Assembly: GCF_905147365.1 (NCBI RefSeq)
Contig: NC_056425.1
Coordinates: 6,269,501-6,333,500, forward strand
Length of the DNA stretch: 64,000 nucleotides
DNA from: Aricia agestis
Lineage: Eukaryota; Arthropoda; Insecta; Lepidoptera; Lycaenidae
Direction: 5' to 3'
The notes beneath the pieces were generated by a model. That model saw nothing but the letters and a program-made list of their open reading frames with translations, was not told the origin of the DNA and ran no database searches. This document shows, piece after piece, positions 14,101 through 22,105 of the stretch (positions within the stretch are counted from its first letter, which is position 1; each line of letters begins with the position of its first letter). The position numbers and the translations under genes were made by a program.

Positions 14101-15549
14101 CACCATGAGACTTGTTAAAGATCTTTTGAAACTCCCTACTCCGATCCCTACGCATTACACAGTACCTATTGTCAAATAGTTCAGAAGAAAGTATGGTTTC
14201 ATCAAGCCAGGTTTCACACAGACAAATAACATCGTAATTATTACTGAGAATAGTTTTGTATATATTTAAAATTTTACTTTTCATTCCTCGAATATTTTGA
14301 TAATATATTGACAGAGCCATTGGGAAAAAACATAATACGTTCCAAGGATAGCGATAATAATAATAATATACTTAGCATTAATGGTACAAGCTACTTAATT
14401 AAGTCTAGGCTGTCTCTGTTTTTAATCAAGATGTAAGGAGAATCTGGCGTCTTCCTAACAAATATGCGTCCATTCCTCACCCAAATAAATTTATAACTGT
14501 ACTTTTTAGCTCTTAATCTAGCTTCGGCATGAAGAACTTTATTAGAAGGCGAGAGGTGTTCAGAAACATAAACCGACCTCTTCTCTCCCGCCAATCCTAA
14601 ATGTGAAGTATTCAGTTTATCATTAGGTTTCGACTTATTGTATCTCTGAACAGCTGAAAAAAATTTATCTCGGCACATCACATCTTTAAATTTAACAACA
14701 ATTGTACGAGGCTGTTTGCTCTCCTTGTTCAGTTTGGATACTCTAGTGCAGTTAATTATGTCGCCTTCATTCAGTTCAAATCCAATAAAGTTAGCACATT
14801 GATCCATAAGATGCATAAGTTTCTCATTATGATATTCTGGTATGCCATGAATTTCTATATTATTCTCGCGCAAGTGTTGCTCCAAGTTGTTTAAGCGTTC
14901 AGATACGTCCTTCACAGACTTTTTAAGCTCTTTGTTTTCAGCAACCAAGACAGCATTCTCTTTTAATATTTTTTCTGATGCACCTCTTAGCTCATCATGC
15001 ATAGCGCTGACAAATTCAACTGATTTGCGCAAATCCTGGAGCTCTGCCTTTAGTGACGAAAATTCTGATTTGATGGCTTGTGAGATTAGTGATGGAATTT
15101 CTTGCTTAATGGCCCGCAAAATTTCATCTCTGATAGAGGATATTAAATTTTCATCACATGAGCAGATCTTTGATGGGCTGTGTGGATGTAGTTTGTTAGT
15201 GTTTAAGTTCGATTTGTTCCTCATAGTTATGTTAAAAGCATCGGTCTCAGGTATATTGACGTTTGTTACAGGCAAAGTAATATTATCTCTATCATTTCTA
15301 ACAGGTGTGTTTACGTTCCCTGTTTTAGGTTCCTTATTCTTGCACTCATGGCACTTCCAGTTAAATTTTAGATCCTTTGTCATCTTAGTGCGAAAGTGCT
15401 TCAAAGAGATATTAGCGCACTCCAAGTCATAAATTTGCTTGCAGATGGAGCAACTAATGTTTTCATCATGTTTAATTTTCGATTGACACCCGGCACATAC
15501 GACGTTATAGGGCCTTGTAGACATTTTCTTGCCTGTATTTCGCCACAAG

Positions 15550-15580
<31 letters not shown>

Positions 15581-18500
15581 AGTACTTGTCTATGACTCCT
15601 TTGTCAACAGCAAGTGACAGCACACGTCAGTTGTCAAAACAATGCGCAAACTGTCAGCAACATATGATCGGCCAATGAACTCAAATTTGGGAAAGCCGTT
15701 TTTTAACTATTGTTATTATTGGCCAAATTCTTCTTGAAATTTTGTTTGAAATGGCTGTTATCAAATTTATAACGAAAATTTGTATACCTTGTGTCGAAAA
15801 TTGTGGCAAATTTCAGGTGTTAATGACTGCAAAAAGTTATCACAAAGATGGTTGATAGTTGTGTCTTCCTTGTTCCACCGGCTTCACAGGTATTTGTTAC
15901 TTTAAAACCACTTTTTATAATTATTTAACTAGGACCTTCTAAAGAGCGATGTTTATAGTAAGAATGACGTAAGTAAGTAAGAATTTTGATGTAGGTAATT
16001 AGGTATGGATTATATTATTATGTATAATGTAAGTATATGCAGCTACCACCTATTTTAAATAAGCATATTTATTATAATTAATTATAAAACATTTGTGTGT
16101 ATATTATTATTGCCATAGATTTTGGTACCATGACAGTAGATAATATATGAATTTGCCTTTTTTTTCATTGTCCCAACAATCGGCTGCAATGCAGTTTTTT
16201 TTTTTATAAATTTTGTCAATTAAAATATGACACTGCGTAAGAGGCGCGCGCGTGCGCCACGAGTCAGTTCGCGGCAACCATTGAATCGCCCCGACGTCGG
16301 GGAGTCTCGTATGTACTTGTAGCTCGGCGGCGGAACGGCGGAGTGACACCCCCCTGGTTATAGGGTCCCGTATTTACCCTTCGGCTATGGAACCTTGAAA
16401 AGATAAAATAATAATAAAAAGTCTATCTATAGCGGTATTAATTATAGATACCTCCAACTATTTTGCTACTAGGCTATGGTTTTGTAGTGATAGATTTTGT
16501 AGTGAAATAAATGTCTGTATGAAATTAACTGGTTTTTTTTTGCCAGCGTTAAAAATATCTAATTTTTGCAATCAAATACAGGGTGACCGTCAAACTCTCA
16601 TGTTCTCGGCCACATTCCCCGAAGACATTCAACACCTGGCCGGGCGTTTCCTCAACAACTACCTGTTCGTCGCGGTGGGCGTGGTGGGTGGCGCCAGCAC
16701 CGACGTGGAGCAGGTCTTCCATGAAGTGTCCAAGTACGAGAAGCAGAATATGCTGAAGAAACTGATTGATGAAAACGGTGAGTTTCTGTTAAGTATGGTG
16801 ACGGTGTACTATGTAGTGACGTCATTTACCGGCCACCGCTGCATCACGGCCGCCACACGACGGCACTGCTCTTGGAGGAAATCAGAGCTTTACACCATGG
16901 ATATGTTTTGTTTATCTGTTTGTAATATTTTGCCTTTGTCTATCAAGCTGTTTTTAAGGAAATCCATGTAGAGATTTGTATTACTGAGGTATTGTAGAAA
17001 GAAGGTAAACGAGCCGACAGATCACCTGACGGAAATGACTACCCTTGGCGCTTGCAACTGTAAGTTGCAATGCATTGTCGATATTTTAAAAGGGAATACT
17101 TCTTGAGTAAATCATAATCGTTCGAAAATACCGCTACGGCGTACGACGTTCGATATTAAGTTTTGAAGTTGACTAAATTCTCATTGCAGCCGGCAAACGT
17201 GTATTGGTGTTCGTGGAGACGAAGCGTAACGCGGACTTCATAGCCGCCATGCTCTCCGAGCAACAGAACCTCACGTCGTCCATACACGGCGACCGCGAGC
17301 AGCGCGAACGTGAAGAGGCGCTACACAACTTCAAGACGGGCAGGCACTGCATACTGGTGGCCACCGCGGTGGCTGCTAGAGGCTTAGGTATGTTGTGCTG
17401 CAAAAAATATGTATTCTGTATACTGTACTCGGCGAAACGAGGCGCTAGCGGTCATTGACCTTTTTGGTTTAGGCGCTAAATGAAAGATGCTCGCACTGTA
17501 TCTAGAATATTTAAGGAAAAAATTAATCTCTTATAAAAGACAGATTATTACTAATTCATCGGAAAACCTCTTGGTAACTCTAAGAATGATAATCTCCAAA
17601 TTTTAATGACTTCGAAGTGACATGCTTCATAAAAAACTTGACATATTTCGCCGTTCTCTATGCAAACCGCGATTGACAAAGTGTTATAATTGCTTCTAGT
17701 CTAAGAGCATAATAAATAAGGGCATATAAACAGTGTGTATCTTTAGAATTTGTTTTACAAAGGAAGTCAGTTTTTGCAAATTACATAATTATGTTTCTGA
17801 GTTAACAACACATACAACAAAATATAATAGAGTGCTTCTTCTGAAAAGCTGAAGTAATATTCATTTAAATAGTGCTTCAATTTTTTTATTTTTTATTTGT
17901 ATGTAATTGTTGCAGATATAAAGAATGTGGATATAGTAGTCAACTATGATTTGCCCAAGAGCATAGACGAGTATGTGCACAGAATCGGCAGAACCGGCCG
18001 CGTCGGTAACAGGGGAATGGCTGTCTCGTTCTTCGATTCGCAAATGGTAAAGTAATACTTTTGTCACAATAGACAGAACGAACCAGTAGGCCTATTTAAA
18101 AGTGTTCTGGATACGTTCGACATTATAGTCCTACTTATCCTACTTAATATTATAAAGGCGAAAGTTTGTTTGGATGTATGGATCAGGGATGTTGCGGATC
18201 CCTATTTTTTCACATCCGCGGATGCGAATGCGGGTGCGGATTTTTAGAGGTTCACATTCGCGGATGCGGATGCAGATGTTTCGGATCCTACAGATGCAGA
18301 TGTTGCGAATATCCGCATCCGCATAGATTTGGACATCCGTATCTGCATCCGAAAAAAAAGATTATCCCCGCTTGATGTGTAAGGTCCCATAAATATTTTT
18401 AAAGATTTAATACACCATTTTGTCGACATCGTAAAAGTATTATTATAGTACAGGTTGGGATAGAACAATTTTTTTATTACTATCAAGGTAATAATTTTTC

Positions 18501-21118
18501 GTAAGCAGCTTCATTTTGATAAAACGAACAACAATTTCCTAACTAAAGTTGTAAAGAAAGTGGTAGCTAACAGAGATAATATGATTATGATTTGATATTT
18601 TGATGGTCCTAAAATATGGATTGTTCTATTCAAAATGCGTTTCAAAATGAAGCACGAAAAATTAGCTTGATATTAATCAAAAAAATTGTTTTTTACCTGT
18701 GTTATTATATTTTGTAACACATTAATAAAAATTAAAATCCCTGTAACCTGTTATAAACCTGAAGAGTATGTTTGCTTGAACGCATCAATCTCAGGAACTA
18801 CAGGTCCGATTTAAAAAATTATCTCAGTCTTAGATAGATCATGTATCGAGTAAGACTATAGGCTATATTATATTATCACGCTAAGACTAATACGACCGAA
18901 GAAACTCAGGAAAATGTGGGAAAAACGGGGGAAATATTTTTTATGAGAAAATTCCTGAGAAAAAAAAAAAAAATTATGAGGTTTCTGTAAAATTCCTAAT
19001 TTACCCGGGCGAAGCCGCGCGGGACTTTATAGTATATGTATGAATTACTTATCATAATAGTCAGGGAGCCCTAGAACAATTTTTTTTATTACTAACAAGC
19101 AAATTTTTTGTGAGTAGCTTCATTTTGATAAGACAATCAACTTTTATATCTTCAAAAAATCTTGGAAGTGGTAGCTAACAGAGATAGAAAGGATTTCATA
19201 CTTTGATTGAAGGTTCTAAAATATGGATTGTTCTATTTGTAGGACAATGTTACTCTTAAATTATAGTAACTATTAATCTACCAATATACAAAAAAATTCG
19301 TTAGGGTTCCGTTTAAGGGTTCTGTAATCAACAAACTTGGTTGACTCGCTATTTGGGTGCTTCATGAGCTCACCGAACCGTGTACTCATTTGTGATTCTT
19401 TATTACGACGTAATGAAACCGAACCATTTTTGAAGAAGCTTCACTTTTCATCACAAGTTATCACTTGTGATGAAAAGTGGATCACCTACGACAAGAACGT
19501 GCGAAAAAGATCGTGTACAAAAGCCGGTCCTGCTTCACAAACGGTGGCGAAACCCGGGTTAACACGCAACAAGGTGATACTGTGTGTGTGGTGGGATTGA
19601 AAGGGTATTTCATCATGAGCTGTTACCGCCAGGCAGGACCATCAATTCTGAACTGTACTGCGAACAACTGATGAGATTAAAGCAAGAAGTTGAGAGAAAG
19701 CGGCCAGAATTAATCACTCACACATCTTTAGCCACTCAGCAAAAATAACGGGAGTTTGGCTGGGAGGTGTTCCTGACCTTGCACCTTCAGATTTCCACCT
19801 GTTTCAGTCGCTGCAGAATTCCAGGCAGTGTCAGGTTGATATCACCAGAGCACTGCCAAAACTACTTGTCGCAGTTTTTTCATCAGAAGCCTTAAAATTT
19901 TTATAGCAAAGGGGTCATGTCTCTACAAACAAGATGGCAAAAAGTTATCGAACTAAATGGCACTATATACTTTAGTGATTACTCAATTGTAAATAAACTT
20001 TGTAAAAAAACCTTTCATAAAATGCGAAGAAACTTTTACCCCAACCTAATATTACAACGCGTTGTAAATCATTTCGCTTACTTTGAGCGTAACATTTCCC
20101 AAGTATTTTTATTTTATTGTATGTAATAAGTAGTAAACCTAAAATTTCCAACGTCCTTTAACAGGACGCAGCTTTGGTGGCGGACTTGGCGAAGATACTG
20201 AAGCAGGCGGACCAGCCTATACCCGACTTCTTGCAGCATGGCGGCGGCACCTCCACATACAAAAGCAACAAATATGGTGGCAGCGATATTAGAGTGAGTA
20301 TTCTGAAGTTATCTTTACACGGAGTACTGTCAATAGAATATTTTGTTGATGAAATGACGCACCTTACTACTTTGATATAAATGGGAAATTTTATACTGCG
20401 GATACGAATGAAGCGTCATTACAAAAATATGATAGTTACAATAAGATCCGAGATGTGAAATAGCACTCATATTTTGACGTGCAAATAATAAAAATCGCGA
20501 CACACATTGACTTGATAACCCAACAGAATAGTGTAGCTTGCTAATTGTTCATGAATCAATTTCACCATTGTTACTCAGTAAGTAAATATCCCCTAAGAAT
20601 TAGACTCTTTTCTTCTCTATTCCGGCCGTGGAGTACTAAAGATTTAAAGACTATTGACCTACGGCTGTTTGTGTTTTTCATTTGTGCAAGAAAATATTGC
20701 TAGCAAGCTTCTATCTATGGAAACAAGATAGCAAAATGTGTGTGCGAGTGAAATAGACGACAGATCAAACATGGCTTTAGTTAAACTAAAGCCTTGCTAG
20801 GTAGGTTGTAGTTAAACTTAATTATATCCTTTTCTCACAACATTCAATCAAAACACTGTTTGTTTATCGCATTCAAAAGGGAACTTCGGATGATGAGGTA
20901 AAAAAGGAATATTTCTACTGTAGTACTTGGTAGTTTTTTAGTTTTTGAATATATTGACATTACTTTGACTCGCCATTTTTTCTCGCCAGCTTTAGACCAT
21001 AGACTAGACGTGGAATAGACGCTTCGAAAATATTAATTTGCTGTTTTTTCTTCAGGATTTTAATAACGCCACCTCAGCGGCCGCGGAACAGGGACAGGAG
21101 CCTGATGAAGAGTGGTGA
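1332..21118 (+). CDS. vas: vasa, DEAD-box ATP-dependent RNA helicase (5' end missing)
   Basis: Vasa is an ATP-dependent RNA helicase of germ-cell nuage, needed for germline formation and for handing transposon transcripts through the piRNA ping-pong cycle. Coding exons: 1332-1469, 4264-4544, 5483-5668, 5853-5939, 6284-6421, 8722-8898, 16582-16777, 17190-17387, 17916-18046, 20165-20293, 21056-21118. All have GT..AG introns with matching phases and stay open for 573 whole codons. In order: RGG-rich low-complexity N-terminus, GINFDKF segment, Q motif (PTPIQ), Walker A (AQTGSGKT), PTRELT (Ia), TPGRL (Ib), DEAD, SAT, LVFVETK, ARGLDI, HRIGRTGR, acidic end DEEW. The stretch FVAVGVVGGASTDVEQ is vasa-like rather than the DDX3/belle version. 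The two RGG exons are far more GC-rich than the introns. Introns hold mariner, MITE, Helitron and LINE insertions. The first coding exon(s) are not in view. Confidence 0.93.
1885..2262. repeat. Inverted-repeat element (MITE-like) with nested second palindrome
   Basis: A 40-bp block at 1908-1947 recurs as its reverse complement at 2202-2241 (core catatggaatctctagtcca). Flanking bases (ccaccaaaacga / tcgttttg) are also inverted. Inside, 2019-2150 carries a second inverted pair, gtgtttacacac... and ...gtgtgtaaac, around a very GC-rich gccgccgcgg core. This looks like one MITE inserted in another. No coding capacity. Confidence 0.6.
2424..3716 (+). mobile_element. Complete mariner transposon (Tc1/mariner)
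   Basis: Perfect 27-bp terminal inverted repeats at 2424-2450 and 3690-3716 (start cgagggctgctatttatg), flanked by TA on both sides (2422-2423 and 3717-3718). This is the mariner target duplication. The 1,293-bp length is usual for mariners. It carries one transposase reading frame, broken once, and lies in a vasa intron in sense orientation. The perfect TIRs suggest a recent insertion. Confidence 0.95.
2598..3651 (+). pseudogene. mariner transposase, one frameshift
   Basis: Frame 1 runs from ATG 2598 (MDLTREHFRAMIYYDF) to about 3205; frame 2 continues to the stop at 3649-3651. Seen in order: N-terminal helix-turn-helix region, WIPHNLT (the mariner WVPHEL motif), GDESW (first catalytic Asp), HHDNAS (second), YSPDLAPND with the third Asp 34 residues after the second, i.e. 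the mariner DD34D signature. The break is at a run of eight T at about 3202-3209, where removal of one T would join the frames, so a slippage error is likely. About 350 codons in all, the normal mariner length. This copy should not make active transposase, but its ends could still be mobilised in trans. Confidence 0.93.
3719..4096. other. Vasa intron remainder, nothing recognised
   Basis: AT-rich intron between the mariner and the MITE beside the next exon. It includes a short aaataaataaataaa run (about 3903-3922). No gene or RNA signal seen. Confidence 0.5.
4097..4242. mobile_element. Harbinger-like MITE with TAA target duplication
   Basis: Long terminal inverted repeats: ggctgcgtttccaccagaga... 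at the left and its complement ...ctggtggaaacgcagcc at the right. Both sides have TAA (4094-4096 and 4243-4245), as expected of PIF/Harbinger-type elements. It ends about 20 bp before the splice acceptor of the vasa exon at 4264. Confidence 0.8.
4264..4544 (+). CDS. vas: vasa exon (second RGG block and start of core)
   Basis: Acceptor caatgcag, donor gtaaat, phase 1 in and 0 out. It encodes DNNYGGDDDNNDRSERGERG, GRGRGRGGRGGG repeats, an acidic DEDANGDAMDENGE stretch, and then the family-conserved segment PPVTYVPPEPTENETEIFG and GINFDKFDHIAVK just before the helicase core. Confidence 0.92.
5392..5426. repeat. (TA)n microsatellite
   Basis: Uninterrupted TA dinucleotide run of about 17 units in the vasa intron, 55 bp upstream of the next exon. 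Confidence 0.95.
5483..5668 (+). CDS. vas: vasa exon (Q motif, Walker A)
   Basis: Acceptor tttttcag, donor gtaagt, 62 whole codons, phase 0 at both ends. Encodes VSGENPPRAIDSFESANLRK, the Q motif GYAKPTPIQKHAIP and the P-loop AQTGSGKT, which ends exactly at the splice junction. Confidence 0.95.
5853..5939 (+). CDS. vas: vasa exon (29 codons)
   Basis: Acceptor ttatttcag, donor gtaaaa, phase 0. Encodes AAFLLPIINTLLQDP, continuing the usual GSGKTAAFLLPI, then RELVVAGNGCAQPQ, a variable linker before motif Ia. Confidence 0.92.
6284..6421 (+). CDS. vas: vasa exon (motif Ia, GG)
   Basis: Acceptor cttgttttag, donor gtaagt, 46 codons. Encodes VIIVSPTRELTLQIFNEARK and YGGTAVRHQGDIIS. Motif Ia reads PTRELT where most DEAD-box proteins have PTRELA. 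Confidence 0.95.
6422..8721. other. Vasa intron with repeat debris
   Basis: 2.3-kb intron without coding signal. It contains fragments of lepidopteran interspersed repeats: about 6830-6930 (ends in a cagacagacagac run), about 7020-7110 (related in inverse orientation to 10680-10810) and a Helitron piece at 7590-7905. Confidence 0.6.
7590..7905 (-). mobile_element. Non-autonomous Helitron, decayed 3' end
   Basis: On the minus strand it starts TCTACACTAATATTATAAAG (plus-strand 3' side, 7905) and runs through the family's agtagttcctgagattagcg and cgcgcggcttc blocks. The expected terminal CTAG reads ttag here. Related to the complete copy at 53210-53581. Confidence 0.65.
8722..8898 (+). CDS. vas: vasa exon (motif Ib and DEAD box)
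   Basis: Acceptor acttacag, donor gtaagt, 59 codons. Encodes KGCHILVATPGRLHDFV, VRFVVLDEADRMLDMGF with the DEAD Walker B, and MMDHPTMVPS. Confidence 0.96.
8951..9901. mobile_element. MITE-like element (TTA duplication) containing a large foldback
   Basis: Termini aggtgcgcttatacgggc and gcccg...cgtataagcgcatct are inverted and flanked by TTA (8948-8950, 9902-9904). Inside lies a long near-perfect foldback at 9273-9608 (centre about 9440), with arms of about 160 bp from tttgacatttagtttctgg to its complement. A short piece related to this foldback is at 58892-59000. Confidence 0.7.
10194..10479 (-). mobile_element. SINE-like retroposon, copy 1
   Basis: Minus orientation with oligo-T on the plus strand (tttttttttatgaaataag) as its tail. 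Body: gggcaaacg...cacctgatgg, an alternating aggggaggataggga tract, tttaccggaggc complement, and tggctctcccacg at its 5' end. The same family recurs at 30038-30353 (plus) and 60363-60490 (minus, truncated). Confidence 0.75.
11474..14320 (-). CDS. LINE ORF2: endonuclease and reverse transcriptase
   Basis: 948 aa, open throughout. N-terminal apurinic-like endonuclease: YYQNIRGMKSK (Asn), CETWLDE (catalytic Glu), GDFNMG, DLVLTDSPE, DAHHPSLE. Reverse transcriptase after about residue 450: GPDGIPP, YRPISILSRFARIFE, TDFSKAFDKVNHS (catalytic Asp), GVPQGSILGPLLF, LAYADDLKIF (YADD catalytic pair), followed by the thumb and CR1/Jockey-type C-terminal region (RRFVRVLSSR, LPDYLDRINKFGL). The protein nicks target DNA and copies its own RNA onto the cut end. 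All key residues are present, so it may encode an active enzyme. It runs against vasa transcription inside the 7.7-kb intron 8899-16581. Confidence 0.95.
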   Translation of the reverse strand: MALSIYYQNIRGMKSKILNIYKTILSNNYDVICLCETWLDETILSSELFDNRYCVMRRDRSREFQKIFNKSHGGGVLIAVSKQFESTLLLDLQSSLVEDIWVDVKINKNNILRLGAVYLPNYLPQYNIRTFLNMCSRVASDGSQYKTCIIGDFNMGNLTWSLESGCPLNFYDDASKSLYDLVHTTNLRQINNVTNANNRLLDLVLTDSPELFLIKECDPISKLDAHHPSLEIDLAGTSSQALTLNNLISSKLCFYKTDYAKCVNDLQQIDWEGYAMDLHCDELVQTFYNKLYTIIEKYTPKCRIKRNNYPAWFSRPLIYLVKEKERYHKRFKKYGNPRDYDTFSMLRSRLKVMMEASFKTYINEIENNLSMNIKSFWRYTKSKRVTNDTPNRMSFNNTTKESGQEIVNLFAEYFSSVYEDPTVINNNYKPQFRQSNFSITNININSQNLLNKLKNVDVTKGAGPDGIPPIFIKLCSSALVSPITLIYKKSLHEGCFPSLWKISKITPIYKSGDKTNVTNYRPISILSRFARIFESLVHDQIYYHFQHMLSPNQHGFVKGRSTNSNLLTYTSYICNSFNIRKQTDSIYTDFSKAFDKVNHSILLIKAYHQGIHGNLHRWLASYLINRTQLVALSGYDSIPYTATSGVPQGSILGPLLFLMFINDLLDCIKCNCLAYADDLKIFRIIFDISDCLALQRDLDVLAEWCKRNLMGLNANKCQIITFTRKKNIISYTYNINDKPLSRVSVISDLGIIFDTALSFRSHYDSICSRAHNMLSFISRTAKPFKNPCTWILLYVALVRSILEYCSSVWSPMYSVHIDRIEAVQRRFVRVLSSRCGMRRKLPDYLDRINKFGLLSLEKRRQIADLSILYKIVNGLMDTVLLEQLSFKVPTRSVRIQQLFSVPLTYNNVSKNNPLHRICNTYNKICHDKDIFNCSLIAFKRDLAKDPNI
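14391..15524 (-). CDS. LINE ORF1: PHD-like zinc-finger, coiled-coil nucleic-acid-binding protein
   Basis: 377 aa from the ATG at 15524 (MSTRPYNVVCAGCQSK). A start further upstream (15623) would add a run of nine Phe translated from the homopolymer at 15549-15574, so the inner ATG is preferred. Residues about 8-60 hold CxxC...CSICKQIYDLEC...WKCHECK, a PHD-like cysteine/histidine cluster. Residues about 170-235 form a heptad-like coiled coil (ELQDLRKSVEFVS, LVAENKELKKSVKDVSERL), and then RENNIEIHGIPEYH begins the RRM-like region of L1/CR1 ORF1 proteins. Expected to bind the element RNA as a chaperone. Confidence 0.88.
   Translation of the reverse strand: MSTRPYNVVCAGCQSKIKHDENISCSICKQIYDLECANISLKHFRTKMTKDLKFNWKCHECKNKEPKTGNVNTPVRNDRDNITLPVTNVNIPETDAFNITMRNKSNLNTNKLHPHSPSKICSCDENLISSIRDEILRAIKQEIPSLISQAIKSEFSSLKAELQDLRKSVEFVSAMHDELRGASEKILKENAVLVAENKELKKSVKDVSERLNNLEQHLRENNIEIHGIPEYHNEKLMHLMDQCANFIGFELNEGDIINCTRVSKLNKESKQPRTIVVKFKDVMCRDKFFSAVQRYNKSKPNDKLNTSHLGLAGEKRSVYVSEHLSPSNKVLHAEARLRAKKYSYKFIWVRNGRIFVRKTPDSPYILIKNRDSLDLIK
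16582..16777 (+). CDS. vas: vasa exon (SAT motif, start of domain 2)
   Basis: Acceptor aaatacag, donor gtgagt; ends one base into a codon. Encodes GDRQTLMFSATFPEDIQHLA with motif III SAT, then FVAVGVVGGASTDVEQVF, a block characteristic of Vasa, and KYEKQNMLKKLIDEN. Confidence 0.96.
17190..17387 (+). CDS. vas: vasa exon (motifs IV and V)
   Basis: Acceptor cattgcag, donor gtatgt, phase 1 at both ends. Encodes GKRVLVFVETKRNADFIA, SSIHGDREQREREEAL, and TAVAARGL, which joins the next exon to give ARGLDI. Confidence 0.96.
17916..18046 (+). CDS. vas: vasa exon (motif VI)
   Basis: Acceptor gttgcag, donor gtaaag. Encodes DIKNVDIVVNYDLPKSIDEY and VHRIGRTGRVGNRG (motif VI arginine fingers), ending FFDSQM. 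Confidence 0.96.
18139..18182 (+). mobile_element. Helitron 5' end fragment
   Basis: tcctacttaatattataaag followed by gcgaaagtttgtttgg matches the 5' end of the Helitron family seen at 53210-53581. It stops at about 18182 where a different repeat begins; the 3' part of the same family appears at 18775-19030. Confidence 0.55.
18183..18370. repeat. ggatgcgg-rich low-complexity repeat
   Basis: Begins cagggatgttgcggatcc and continues with many variants of ggatgcggatg and the complement catccgcatc. The start resembles the CAGGG/TAGGG ends of hAT-type elements, and similar ggatgcggatgagg words occur in the hAT-like element at 36939-38924. No right end found. Confidence 0.45.
18460..18637. repeat. 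Short MITE-like repeat, copy 1 of 2
   Basis: Bounded by atagaacaat and its complement attgttctat. Shares attactatcaaggtaa / gtagcttcattttgataa / gtggtagctaacagagata with copy 2 at 19070-19240 in direct orientation. Confidence 0.6.
18775..19030 (+). mobile_element. Helitron 3' portion
   Basis: Plus orientation: atctcaggaactacaggtcc, aggctatatt, gggaaaaacggggg, then cgggcgaagccgcgcggg near the end, the same blocks as the inverse copy at 53210-53581. Terminal CTAG not intact. Confidence 0.6.
19070..19240. repeat. Short MITE-like repeat, copy 2 of 2
   Basis: Direct repeat of 18460-18637, again from agaacaattttttt to ggattgttctat. The two copies flank the Helitron remnant. Confidence 0.6.
19337..20060 (+). 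pseudogene. Decayed mariner (mellifera-like) transposase remnant
   Basis: Frame at 19337-19600 reads ICDSLLRRNETEPFLKKL, ITCDEKWITYDKNVRKRS and GPASQTVAKPGLTRNKV then CVWWD, a mariner transposase around its first catalytic Asp (CDEKW for GDEKW). Later pieces in other frames recall the LAPSDFHLF (19790-19806) and MSLQTRWQKVI (19917) regions. Several frameshifts; no TIRs recognised. A second partial 3' end of the same element lies at 24661-24790. Confidence 0.8.
20165..20293 (+). CDS. vas: vasa exon (post-core)
   Basis: Acceptor tttaacag, donor gtgagt, 43 codons, phase 0. Encodes DAALVADLAKILKQADQPIP and DFLQHGGG, the usual Vasa extension after motif VI. Confidence 0.93.
21056..21118 (+). CDS. 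vas: vasa last coding exon
   Basis: Acceptor ttttcttcag, 20 codons then TGA. Encodes DFNNATSAAAEQGQEPDEEW. An acidic tail with a tryptophan at the very end is typical of Vasa C-termini. Confidence 0.9.
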   Translation, partial: DFNNATSAAAEQGQEPDEEW

Positions 21119-22105
21119 AGAGCGAGAGAGAATAAAGTGCGAGCGAGACAGATGGTGCAACTGTTTGGTGCTTGTGACCGTGTGTGATATCGGAGGACGA
21201 ACCTCATACAAAACTATTTTCTGACAAGTTTTTTACGTTTGGGAGTTAAACTATTAGTTATATATATGTACTGTTTGATAATAAGAGTTTTTAAAGTTTG
21301 TTTTTGTTTGAAATAAGATTCTCTTCTTCCATTTGAAAGCATTGTGTATCCCAGTGAACTAGTTATACTATTCTCCATTTAAAAACACTGGATTAATTTT
21401 TAGATTTGTGACAAAGTTTTATGCAATCAATCAGTATTTTCAAGTTTGATTTCGTCACAATGACTTGACCGATGATACAAAGCTTTTATTATCAAGTGGT
21501 ACATTCACGCTTGCACAAAGTTCATAATGTCTTCATACAGTTGTACTTAACTATATCAAGTTTTCCATTTGTATATTTTCTTTTATTTTGTTTTATTTTA
21601 TCAAAATGTAATTTTAGAGGCGAGCGAATGAAGGGGCAACTATGTAACGATGTAGCTATTGGATAAGTTTGAAAAAGTCAACTAAAAATAACGCAAAAAG
21701 TGCACAAAATCGAGAAGATTTAGAAGTGACACAAGTGCATTGTTTATTAGTATTTCCTCGTCAATTTGTTGCTTGACTCTAAATGGTTTGACTGTTCCGT
21801 TAATGTTCAAGATTATATATAATCTGTGATGTTTGTTGTAAACGTTGCTCACTTGAAATTTTAACATAGTTACACATTATATATGTATAGTTCAAAGCTA
21901 TGTCGTTTTTTTGTTGTTTTTTTTTAGTCTGGGAACACAGGAAATGTCACTAGGTTTATTTGACATATTATCAAACAAGTGTTTGATAAATCCTTTAGAT
22001 TATATTATTTGTAGTACAAATCTGCTTCCACAAACGTACAGTATTATCCATACTCACTCGTGCTGGCTGCGAGACATTTAAATTAAAAAAAACTTGCTCA
22101 AATAA
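21119..22105 (+). other. vasa 3' UTR / 3' flank
   Basis: No ORF of note. Candidate polyadenylation signals aataaa at 21131-21136 (very close to the stop) and 22100-22105. The sequence cannot say which is used. Confidence 0.4.

Larger units (their letters stand above)
11128..15575 (-). mobile_element. Full-length CR1-type LINE, antisense in vasa intron
   Basis: Two-ORF non-LTR retrotransposon on the minus strand. ORF1 (14391-15524) has a PHD-like zinc finger and coiled coil; ORF2 (11474-14320) has endonuclease and reverse transcriptase. The ORFs are 70 nt apart. The 3' end is a short tandem tail (tttatttattta on plus, 11129-11163) rather than plain poly-A, which with the PHD-type ORF1 favours the CR1 clade over Jockey. 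The exact 5' end and target duplication were not found; a 25-nt A run on the plus strand at about 15549-15574 lies just 5' of ORF1. Confidence 0.88.

Noticed and set aside
14887..15432. 181-codon plus-strand frame
   Set aside because: Lies wholly antisense to LINE ORF1, which has clear zinc-finger and coiled-coil motifs.
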